From assembly GCA_022495995.1 (NCBI GenBank), contig JAFEMH010000934.1, positions 260,001-324,000 on the forward strand: a DNA stretch of 64,000 bases, in the 5' to 3' direction. Within the stretch, counting starts at the first letter, position 1. Each line of letters begins with the position of its first letter. Below are positions 1-10,123 of this stretch, piece by piece. A program made the translations under genes and the position numbers. The DNA is from Adenophora triphylla var. japonica. Taxonomy: Eukaryota > Streptophyta > Magnoliopsida > Asterales > Campanulaceae. The notes under the pieces were generated by a model. That model saw nothing but the letters and a program-made list of their open reading frames with translations. It was not told the DNA's origin and ran no database searches.

Positions 1-2
1 GA

Positions 3-578
3 TACATTGGGAATCCGGGTAAAGAGCATTGGAATGCTGTGAAGTGGATTCTTAGATACTTGTGTGGTGCACCGGATTTATGCATTGTCTATGGTAAGAA
101 TCATGATCGTTTTGTTGGGCATGTTGATTCAGATTGGGGTGGTAATCTTGATGACAGAAAATCTACAATGGGGTATGCGTTTTGTCTTGGTGGTTCCGCT
201 ATTAGTTGGAAATCTGGATTGCAGGAAGTCACAGCGTTGTCTACTGCTGAGGCTGAGTATATGGCTATAACAGAGGCTGTCAAGGAAGCCAAATGGCTTG
301 GTTGCTTGGTTCGTGAACTTGGTATGGTTCAAGGTACTCCTGAGGTTTTCAGTGATAGCCAAAGCGCTATCTGTTTGGCGAAGAATCAGAATTCTTTCCA
401 TAGGAGAACGAAGCACATTGATATTAAGTATCACTTTGTGAGGACTTCAATTGCAAGTGGTGAGGTCGTTCTGAAGAAAGTTGATACAGTTGACAACCCG
501 GCGGATATGTTGACAAAGCCTTTGCAGATTGCTAAGTTCAAGCATTGCTTGGACTTAGTGGGTGTTACTAGTCATTGA
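3..578 (+). CDS. Ty1/copia polyprotein, C-terminal RNase H (cut by window edge)
   Basis: This is the C-terminal end of a copia Gag-Pol polyprotein. RNase H removes the RNA strand during reverse transcription in the virus-like particle. The frame is open from base 3, so the true start lies outside the window. Visible motifs are the region before RNase H (WNAVKWILRYL), the DSDWGG and DRKSTMGYAF blocks, ALSTAEAEYMA with the catalytic Glu, the SDSQSAI Asp block, RRTKHIDIKYHF, and the terminal NPADMLTK. The style resembles the Tork/Tnt1 lineage. An ordinary stop is followed by a polypurine tract (AAGGTGGAGAA, about 650-660) and then the LTR. This stretch is undamaged, so the element may be young. 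Confidence 0.93.
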   Translation, partial: YIGNPGKEHWNAVKWILRYLCGAPDLCIVYGKNHDRFVGHVDSDWGGNLDDRKSTMGYAFCLGGSAISWKSGLQEVTALSTAEAEYMAITEAVKEAKWLGCLVRELGMVQGTPEVFSDSQSAICLAKNQNSFHRRTKHIDIKYHFVRTSIASGEVVLKKVDTVDNPADMLTKPLQIAKFKHCLDLVGVTSH

Positions 579-660
579 TGCCCTTCGGGGCGTGGCGGCG
601 GAGATAGAGATGTTCTCTTGGAGATAGCTTGTTTCGGAATTGATCGTCAAGGTGGAGAAT

Positions 661-1256
661 TGTTGAGTGACTCTCAATTTGTTGACAAAAGGAGGATGAC
701 TCGTCTGGTGGTCGAGGCGGGCGCCCCATTTGGTGTGTGGCGGACGCATGAGGAGCCGAGAAGGATGGCCTTTTTCCTTACCTTGAGGCGGCCGCATCAT
801 GGGATCTGGGGCGAGCGCATCAGCGGCCGAATGTGGGCATGGTTTTGTTTGAACTCCAGGCGGGCGCCTGGCCTTGTTTGAGGCGGGCGCCTCGCGTCGT
901 CACTGTGCGTGGGCTGGGCTTGGCTTTCAGTGGCGTGGCTGCAGTTTTGGTTAATTTGCCCTAATAATATAAATACTCTTTTTGTCATTGTTCCTCCTTA
1001 TGCCTTGGATAGAGAGAGGTAGAAACAAGCTAGGTATTCACCATTGAGAGATTGTGTGATTGTTTTTCACCTTAATCATCTCCTTGTACTCTTGATTGAT
1101 ATAGTGGATTGTTCTCTGTCGCCCGTGGTTTTTTACTCCTCTTGTTTTGAGGGATTTTCCACGTAAATCTCTGTGTTCCTTGCTTGTTATTGTTTTCGTA
1201 TTTCTTTTTCTTTTTGTGTTCATCTTCGCATAGCATTTATAGGCCATTGTTTCCCA

Positions 1257-1259
<3 letters not shown>
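661..1259 (+). repeat. 3' LTR of the copia element
   Basis: Starts TGTTG directly after the polypurine tract and ends CAACA, giving the expected 5-bp terminal inverted repeat. It is 599 bp long. A TATA-like stretch (AATATAAATAC) lies near 966. The right end abuts a (TA)n tract. The other LTR is outside the window, so the boundary rests on PPT plus terminal repeats. Confidence 0.85.

Positions 1260-1261
<2 letters not shown>

Positions 1262-1352
<91 letters not shown>
1262..1352. repeat. Compound microsatellite (TA)n(GT)n(GA)n
   Basis: Uninterrupted TA dinucleotides up to about 1315, then about 13 GT units, then GA units. The short reading frames made of Ile-Tyr or Cys-Val repeats here are artefacts of the microsatellite. 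Confidence 0.98.
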
Positions 1353-1745
1353 ACCATAAGAACCAAATTATGTGAGAACCATAAGAATCATTATCAGCCT
1401 TTGGATTAAAATAAAAATCAATGCTTCAGATTAAGTGTGGGTTTTGGACAACCGATGGCATTTTTGAAATTATTGAAAAACAGAAAGGGCAAAATAGTAA
1501 AATCGTATTACGAACATATAAATATCATCCTTCTCAACTGTTGCACACACAAACACCACAAAACACACACTCAATTTCTTTCTTCTCCCAACGCGACGTG
1601 ACGTGAAAACCCTAGAATTATCCGGCGACAATTCCTTCTACGACGACGGTTAACAACATAATTTCTATCTCCGTCTACACAATCTCTCATTTTCCGGCGA
1701 AAATCAATCAATTTCCGACCACCATTTCTACAAATATCATCTTCA

Positions 1746-1794
1746 ATGGCATCCTCAAACAATGAAAAAAAAATTGACGAGCTCAATGTACAAG
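1746..1794 (+). other. Possible orphan first coding exon
   Basis: An ATG in a plausible context (TTCAATGGC) opens a 16-codon stretch beginning MASSNNEKKIDEL. It ends at CAAG|GTTAGG, which could be a splice donor. Upstream, 1560-1745 looks like a plant 5' UTR, C- and A-rich with AAACCCTAG. No downstream exon was found before the reverse-strand gag relic. It may be the 5' end of a gene broken by insertions. No family is recognised. Confidence 0.25.
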
Positions 1795-1842
1795 GTTAGG
1801 TTTATCAACTATTCGTTTTACAAAATTTATTTTTCCACACTT

Positions 1843-3446
1843 TTAAGTAGAAACCTCAGATCCCTCCTTTACAAAATTTCCTTTTTCAAAGCCCAGACCA
1901 GTTTTATTGAGTTGACCCATAGAAATAGCTTCATCAAGTTTCATTTTACCTTTGTTCAACTTGGTAAAAGTACTTTTAGCTTTTTCACACTCATTTTTGA
2001 ATTTTTCAAGCTCAACTTCTCTCTTGGTCACAAGGACTTCTAGTTTGGCAATGGTATCTTTTTTATCATCATTTTCTTTTGAAAGTCTAGCTTTTTCGTC
2101 TTCACAAATGGCTAATTTATCAGAAAGAGATTTATTTACATTAGCAAGTACCTCAATCTTGTCCATCCTTTTTATCCAATCAGTATGCAATTCTGTGTAG
2201 GTTGCAAAAGGTTCCTCATAGGGAATGTCCCTATTCTCATCTTCGAATCTCCTTTACAGAGAAAAGTTAAACATCGGAGTCGATGTGTCAACAGATGTGT
2301 TCACATCCGGAACCACATCCACATTTCTTTAGGAACTCCTTCTTCTATTTCTGCGAAAAAGCATTAAACACAGAATGGCAGTTGATTATAGACATGTTAG
2401 CAACTTCATCTTCATCCTCACTATCACTAAGGGAAGCAGTTAAGCTCATTCCCTTCTTTTTGAGTGTGTTAGCACACTCATTAGCATAGTGACCAAAGCC
2501 ACGACATGCCCTACATTGCACAGAATCAGAGGATTTTTTATTGTCAACGCTTGGTTTTTTTAAACTATTCTCAGTGCTAGGCCTTGGTTTTTCAACAGCA
2601 CTTGGAGCAGGCCTATTGGGGAACTTACTCATCCTCTTATTTTTAAATATAAAACTGAATTTTTTAGAGATAAAAGCCACATTCTCTTCCTCAAGATTTG
2701 ACTTGTCAATTTCAGAGGATAGATCCACAAGCTCTTTTGGAACAGCAGCTGCACTTTTGAGTGCAAGACTTATGGCTTTGTTTTTTTTGTCTGAGCATCA
2801 AGGTTTAGCTCGAACACATTCAAGATTCCAACAATTTTATCTAAACCTAGAGTGTTGGTGTCATTAGTTTCTTCAATAACAACCACTTTGATATTGAACC
2901 TTTCAGGTAAGGTCCTCAAAATCTTACTCACAAGTCTGGCATTCGAGATTGATTTTCCCAGACTAGTACATTCATTCGAAATCTCATGGATTTTAGCAGC
3001 ATAAGAGACTATGTCTTCAGTCTCTTCCATTCGAAGTATTTCAAATCTATCCATAAAAAATCTAAGCCTAGTAGCCTTTACACTTGGAATTCCCTCATTG
3101 CATTTGTAAGATATCCCACGCAGCTTTATCAACATTTTCATTAGTGATGAGTTTGTACATATTCCCAGAAACATGGCTGGAAATAGCACTCATGGCTCTA
3201 GAATTAAAATTAGCAGTATGGATTTCATCAAAAGTCCACCTTTCTTCAGGTTTCCTCTCAAAAACAGACTCACCAACACCCGTATCTCAGCCTTTTCTTC
3301 ACAGTAGGAGGTTGCCAGGCCACAAGAATACGCATCCAAGCCCTTTCATCAATACCTTTGATGTAATTACGCATCTTAGACTTCCAGAGAGAATAGTTAG
3401 TTCCATCCAAGACAGGAGGCCTTGTTTGATGATTTTGGCATTCCAT
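1843..3446 (-). pseudogene. Degenerate Ty1/copia gag (UBN2 type)
   Basis: Reverse-strand pieces in several frames together make a copia Gag capsid protein. In order: an N-terminal block with PPVLDGTNYSLWKSKM from about 3446; the UBN2 capsid core at 3189-2770 (RFEILRMEETEDIVSYAAKIHEI, ALVSKILRTLPERF-like); a zinc knuckle at about 2560-2500 (CRACRGFGHYANEC, CX2CX4HX4C); and a Lys/Glu-rich coiled coil at 2190-1843. Stops and frameshifts separate the blocks, and protease, integrase and RT are absent. It is therefore a truncated, dead element. A primer-binding-site relic complementary to initiator tRNA-Met (ATCAGAGCC on the reverse strand, about 3493-3506) lies just upstream of the start, as expected. 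Confidence 0.8.
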
Positions 3447-3508
3447 TGTGACTACACTTTCTGGATCAACACTCAGTAATATTTTGAAAGTTGGCTCTGA
3501 TTTCAATT

Positions 3509-4070
3509 GAAAGTTTCGTGTAGCTAGGAAGCACAATCAACTTCAACAGTTCACGGATGTGAGTACAGATGTGTCACACAATTGTCCACACATACACAAA
3601 TAATGCAGCGGAATAAAATAATAACACAAGAGTTATATACGTTCACTGGTTTTGATCCTAGCAAACAAGGCTTACGCCCAAAAACTTTTCACTCTCATTT
3701 TCTACCCCTTAGCCTATAAAAGAGGTCTTTCCTTTCTTGAAATGGTAGCAACTAGACCCCTAAAGAATTAGATTAAAACTCTCTAAAAATTCTCTTTGTG
3801 TCTCTCTCTCCCTATCTCTATCTCGCTCTCTCTCAAAACACAAACACAATCCTTCTCTTCGCAAGCAAGCTCCACAAGGAAGGACGAACCTTATTCGTAA
3901 GGCATTCCCGGAAAGCTAAATAAGCTAGGTAACAATTCCTTCTTTTTATGTTTCTTGTGCCTTTTGTATGATTTCTACGTGTATGCAATCCCTATCAACA
4001 CGGGAGGCTTTTTGAAAGGTCATTTCACTCTATTGAATTGACCATAAATTGTCTACCTTACATTCCAACA
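3509..4070 (-). repeat. Candidate 5' LTR of the degenerate copia element
   Basis: It lies upstream (reverse strand) of the PBS-like ATCAGAGCC. On the reverse strand it would begin TGTTGGAATG at 4070 and end at about 3509. The stretch has the look of a copia LTR (TTCCGCTGCATTATT). There is no second LTR to compare, so the limits are inferred. Confidence 0.45.
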
Positions 4071-4430
4071 AATAACTTTAGAGGAAAAACTAGATTAGAA
4101 CACATAAAGTATCAAGATCGGCCTTAACGCAGGGCTAGCAGGTGCCTAACACCTCCCCGCTACATAATCTAACCCCCGAACCCTTCGTATATAGAATCTT
4201 TGATTTTGCATGATTAAATTAAGTAGACATAGGTTTCTTCTGTTTCCTTTTAAAACATATGTGGCGACTCCAAAAAATGTACTAAAATGAATTAGACGTA
4301 CATACGAAGCATGAGACGGTTCTCCAGGATATTTAAAAGAGTAATGTAATCAACTTAAAAGGATTTGCCCGAAGTCTCTTCAATTCATGAAGGTGATATC
4401 GAATCACACAATCCGACATTCCAACACTAA
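4071..4430 (-). repeat. Probable fragment of a Tat/Ogre-type LTR or leader
   Basis: Read on the reverse strand it starts TGTTGGAATGTCGGATTGTG. It carries GGAGTCGCCAC and TTCGGGGGTTAGATTATG, which recur in altered order in the solo LTR at 15956-16984. It holds no reading frame. The limits are uncertain. Confidence 0.4.
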
Positions 4431-4903
4431 TTAATAAATTAACTTGTTTGTATTTATTTAATGTCTTTGATTTGATTGATAACATCTAATTAAGATCAAT
4501 CCTAATATTAGGTGGAATTGGTGATTGAAACCGAAGCTTATAAAAGTATTGTGGTCATTGGTGAAGGCACATAAAGGTCATCGGGTCACATGACCCCTCC
4601 TTCATCCTAACCAATAGCATCGATATTTATAAACAAGCAATAAGTGATTGACACGACCAAATACATTCCAAGTCTGAGGTTACAATCAAGAAACTCGAAA
4701 AAAAGATAGACACGCAACAAAAGAGAATTTAGAGTGGAAATAGAAGATGAATGTAGACCAGTTAATGGGCAACAAGAATTAGTCACACCTATTTCTTTAG
4801 CTCTTAATTGTAAATTATGACGGGTCATTCACTCACTCACAAACTTTGAGTTATTCTATGGAGTAATTGATTGGGACTAAGTCTTCCATTTTCTACTATT
4901 GGC

Positions 4904-4913
4904 CTATATATAC
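4904..4913 (+). promoter_or_regulatory. TATA box of the GH17 gene
   Basis: CTATATATAC lies 83-119 bp upstream of the two candidate start codons, the normal plant distance when a short 5' UTR is allowed for. The remainder of 4431-4900 is AT-rich, with nothing else recognised. Confidence 0.6.
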
Positions 4914-5022
4914 TTGCTCCCTTTATTCTTAAATTTCCATCAATTATTTTAATATTTCCTCCACTTCAAAACTAGAATTTTGTCCCATGCATCTATTTTG
5001 TTACACAAAGGACCAACACTTA

Positions 5023-6142
5023 ATGGCTGCCATCCTTCTTCTGCTGTTGATGCCTATGCTCAAAACCACAGGTTCTCTCTCCACCACACTACTTTTACAC
5101 CATTTGAAGCTATGCTCAACTGTATCTATTCTTAACATATTCCTATAATAGACTAAATTCAATCATATCTATGCAGGAGCACAGTCTGTAGGTGTGTGTT
5201 ACGGTCGAAATGGTAATAATTTACCCTCTGAGCAAGATGTTATAAATCTTTACAACAGTAACAACATAAAAAGAATGCGAGTTTACGATCCGAATTCCAA
5301 CGTTCTCAACGCACTCAGAGGATCCAACATTGAAATCATCCTCGACGTCCCCAATCCAAATCTCCAATCAATCGCATCAAATCCTTCTGAAGCCACAGCA
5401 TGGGTTCAAAACAATGTCCTAAATTACAACCCTGATGTCAGATTTAGGTACATTGCTGTCGGAAATGAAGTGGACCCCAACAAAGACACTTCCCAATACG
5501 TCCCCTTTGTTCTCCCCGCTATGCAAAATATTCACAATGCTATAGTATCCGCCGGCCTACAGGCCCAAATCAAGGTATCTACGGCGACATACTCGGGTCT
5601 CCTAGCAGAATCCTCTCCGCCTTCTGCAGGTGTCTATCTTGACAATACGAGGTCAACATTTATCGACCCAATCATTGGTTTTCTAGCCCAAAACAATTTA
5701 CCGTTGCTTGTCAATGTCTACCCTTACTTTGCGGACCCACAAACTAATCTTCCGTACGCTTTTATTTACTGCCCCGGGTGTTGTTGTGACTGATAATGGT
5801 AACGGTCTTGAATACCGTAACCTTTTCGATGCAATTTTGGATGCTCATTACTCTGCTTTGGAGAACTCCGGCGGACCCAACGTAGAGATAGTTGTGTCGG
5901 AGAGTGGGTGGCCGTCGGAAGGTGGACCTGTTGCATCAATTGAAAATGCAGGGACTTATTATAGGAATTTGATTGGTCATGTTAGGGGAACAAATGGGAC
6001 ACCAAAGAGGCCGGGGAGAGCAATAGAGACCTACTTATTTGCTATGTTTGATGAGAATGTGAAAGATGGGGAAGAGTCGGAGAAGCATTTCGGGATATTT
6101 ACTCCTGCTCAACAGCCAAAGTATCAACTTAATTTCTCTTGA
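5023..6142 (+). pseudogene. Glucan endo-1,3-beta-glucosidase (GH17, PR-2 type), 1-bp frameshift
   Basis: Secreted plant beta-1,3-glucanase, which hydrolyses callose or fungal wall glucan. Exon 1 (5023-5071) encodes a Leu-rich signal peptide (MAAILLLLLMPML); an in-frame ATG at 4987 is the alternative start. A 105-bp GT-AG intron (5072-5176) sits at the usual family position. Exon 2 (5177-6142) starts the mature enzyme at AQSVGVCYGRNGNNLPS. Visible GH17 marks are MRVYDPN, YIAVGNEVDP (acid/base Glu), [23 protein letters not shown] (nucleophile Glu), and [11 protein letters not shown] near the C terminus. The protein ends PKYQLNFS with no C-terminal extension. The two exons total 1015 nt, one base more than a multiple of three. 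The frame breaks in a run of T at 5760-5763, leaving a premature stop at 5791-5793. Everything after is conserved, so it is either a recent null allele or an assembly error in a homopolymer. Confidence 0.9.
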
Positions 6143-6913
6143 GAAAATAATAATTTACGTAAGCATAATTAATATTTGTAATAAGTGAACCCCGACTAAA
6201 ATGGTTTAGTTGGAGCAAATATTTTTAGCACGGAAATTAATAACAAGTTATGTAAGCATAATTAATATTTGTAATAATGTATCAATATTATTTTTAAGAA
6301 TATCGTGCATGAGAATAGTTTAACTTTTATACATTTTGATTGACGTACAATCAATTAACCATAAACATCAAAGCATGCATGACACATTATGTTGTCAAAG
6401 TGATTTTAATTGCATACTTCAAATTCAAATGCAGCGATAATAAAGAAAAAAAGAAAAAAAAAAACTCAGCAAAAAGTAAAACACGTCAAGGAACATAATA
6501 AGATGGTGTTGGGATCATATAAACGGCTTTTGCTCCTAACATAACTTCTTGTTGCTCTAATATTCAACTTGACAAATATAACAATTTTGCTAGCAAATAT
6601 GTTGAGTTAGAGTATTGAACAAAGCAATGAAGGTAATTCTTGTGACAGACTAGCTGGCATGGGCATGCTAAACCATGCTCAACGGTTGTTGGACCTGGGC
6701 CAGCCAGTTTCAGCTTCAGAGAAGGATTTGTAAAACCCTACATTTTTAGGAATAGGATAGTATAAATATCCCATATTCCCTAATAAACAGTTGCAATTCT
6801 AGTGTGTTAGGTATATCAATAATTTTATAGGATATTGCAGATACTGATTACGTAGGTGCTTTGTAGCTTACTTTGGAAGATATGTTATGACACGATCATT
6901 GAACAAAAATATG
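6143..6913. other. 3' flank of the glucanase gene, no gene seen
   Basis: AT-rich. A block containing TAAGCATAATTAATATTTG occurs twice (about 6161 and 6256), a small direct duplication. Nothing else is recognised. Confidence 0.6.
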
Positions 6914-6915
6914 TA

Positions 6916-7197
6916 CTCCCTCCGTCCCACTATAGTTGACACCCAAGGAGTGGGCACGGGAACTAAGAAGAAACAATTAAATAAAGAAAATGTGTGGTAG
7001 AAAATGAAGAGAGAGAATGAGTGGGATAAATAGTAGTGTTGGTTGAATAAATTGAGTGGTGGAAAATGAAGAGAGAGAATGAGTGGTGGGGTCCATTAAT
7101 ATAAAAATATAAAAACTTGGTTATTTTTGGAAGGTGTCAAGTGAAGTGGGACGGCCCAAAATGGAAAGAAGTGTCAAGTATAGTGGGACGGAGGGAG
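6916..7197. mobile_element. Stowaway-like (Tc1/mariner) MITE
   Basis: Terminal inverted repeats CTCCCTCCGTCCCACTATA / TATAGTGGGACGGAGGGAG are flanked by TA on both sides (6914-6915, 7198-7199). It is 282 bp with no coding capacity. The interior has direct repeats of the AATGAAGAGAGAGAATGAGTG type. Confidence 0.92.
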
Positions 7198-7199
7198 TA

Positions 7200-8406
<1,207 letters not shown>

Positions 8407-8561
8407 GTGGCCCCCGACTTTCTAGTTCGGCTTAGGACGAGGAGAAAATCATCTCGTCCCCGGCTTATGGGATACGAACAGGCTTTGACACGTGTCTTTG
8501 GCGTCGCTTCATATGACTGACGGTTAATACCCTGATGATTACGCGTGGGCCCCCTACCTGA

Positions 8562-9230
8562 CACTACCAGAAACAGGTGTTTTAGCGACGGAATCAACAG
8601 CGACGGAATCATTTCGTCGCTATTTAGCGGCGAAAATTATGATTTAGCGGCGGAATTATTTTGGCGTCAAATTTAGCGACGGAATTTAATTCCGACGCTA
8701 GATTCTGACGCTAAAACGAATATTCCTCGAATATTCGTTTAATTACCACCAATATTTTGGCGCTTGATTTATCGAGGGAATATTCCGCCGCTATTTCTTT
8801 ATCAGCGACGGAATTATTCCGCCGGTGAAAATATAATATTTTTTTATTTTTTTATTGCTCAGCGGCGGAAATTTTCCGTCGGTGAAAATAAAATCTTTTT
8901 TATTTATTTATTTTTTGAAATATTACACCGACGGAAAATTTCCGACGCTGATAAATTAAAAAAAAAAAAAATTATCAGCGTCGGAAATATTCCGACGGTG
9001 AAAATAAATTTTTTTTTTTTTGAAATATTACACCGGCGAAAAATTTCCGCCGCTAAATAATTAATTTTTTTTAATTTATCAGCGTCGAAAATATTCCGAC
9101 GGTGAAATTAAATGTTTTTATTTAAATTAAACACCGACGGAATATTTCTGCCGCTGATAATTTAATTTTTTTTAATTTATCAGCGACGAAAATATTCTGT
9201 CGCTGATAATAAAATGTAATTTTGATTATT
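8562..9230. mobile_element. One end of a CACTA (En/Spm-like) transposon with subterminal repeats
   Basis: Begins CACTACCAGAAACAGGTG after TGA (possible 3-bp TSD). It is followed by about 20 dispersed copies of TTAGCGACGGAAT / ATTCCGTCGCTGA-type motifs in both orientations, the usual subterminal array of plant CACTA elements. No transposase and no opposite terminus were found, so it is a one-ended fragment inside the retroelement. Confidence 0.7.
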
Positions 9231-9284
9231 TTTAGAACTAATTAACAAAATAACAAACTAAAAAACATTAAAATATTTAACTAC

Positions 9285-9691
9285 ACCCTAACCCCTAACT
9301 CATAACCCCTAACCCCTAAACCCTAACCCCTAAACCCTAAACCCTAACCCCTAAACCCTAAACCCTAACCCCTAAACCCTAACCCCTAAACCCTAAACCC
9401 TAAACCCTAACCCCTAAACCCTAAACCCTAACCCCTAAACCCTAACCCCTAAATCCTAAACCATAACCCCTAACCCCTAAACCCTAACTGTTAACCCTTA
9501 ACCCCTAAACCCTAAACACTAACCCCTAAACCCTAACCCCTAAACCCTAAACCCTAACCCCTAAACCCTAACCCCTAAACCATAACCCCTAAACCCTAAA
9601 CCATAACCCCTAAACCCTAACCCATTACCCCTAACCCCTAAACCCTAAACCCTAACAGTTAACCCTTAACCCCTAAATCCTAAACACTAAC
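9285..9691 (+). repeat. Telomere-like repeat array (CCCTAAA / CCCCTAA)
   Basis: About 400 bp of CCCTAAA, the plant telomere unit, interspersed with CCCCTAA variants and occasional decayed units. It is bounded by the CACTA fragment on the left and, 46 bp to the right, by the TATA box of the antisense gene. It is interstitial. AAACCCTAA is also the plant telo-box promoter motif, so this array could act as a cluster of regulatory sites. Confidence 0.9.
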
Positions 9692-9736
9692 CCGGATTAT
9701 TTGCTTTACCCATGGGCTTGGCCCGGTGTTGGAGAG

Positions 9737-9743
9737 TATAAAA
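9737..9743 (+). promoter_or_regulatory. TATA box of the antisense gene
   Basis: TATAAAA lies about 30 bp before a C/A-rich leader (TTTCAACCTTTACACACCC). It drives transcription towards pol, opposite to the retroelement's own transcript. A 5'-UTR intron follows: donor at 9909 (CAG|GTATAC) and acceptor at 10120-10121 (CCCTTAG|AA), just before the ATG at 10124. Confidence 0.65.
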
Positions 9744-10123
9744 GCTAAAACCCTTTTCATTTCAACCTTTACACACCCAATTTATTTGAGAGTAGATTGC
9801 AAGAGACCCACCGGCGAACGCTGCAACCTGCAATTTCAGTTTTCGGCGAAGCTCGAAACTTTCAGTGAAGGAGTTTTTGCGTGATTTCAACTACTTTCCA
9901 GTAATCAGGTATACATTTCTCCCCCTTTTTGTGTATTTTGGTTAAGATTTTGCCATTTCTAGGTTTTTAGAAAGGAACTTGAGGTCCAACCGCCATTGTT
10001 GAATGTTGAAACTTTTTGAAGTTCTTGACTTTCTTTAAATCTTGCTTCGATTTCATTGCATTTTGTCTGAATTCTTTTGAATGTTACGTAAATTTCCCCA
10101 TTAATCTTTGATTCCCCTTAGAA

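Noticed and set aside
1173..1409. Reading frames made of Ile-Tyr and Val-Cys repeats
   Set aside because: Translation of a TA/GT microsatellite; the same applies to 7470-7659 and 22320-22586.
9285..9691. A chromosome end
   Set aside because: The repeat is interstitial, degenerate, and flanked on both sides by parts of one retroelement.
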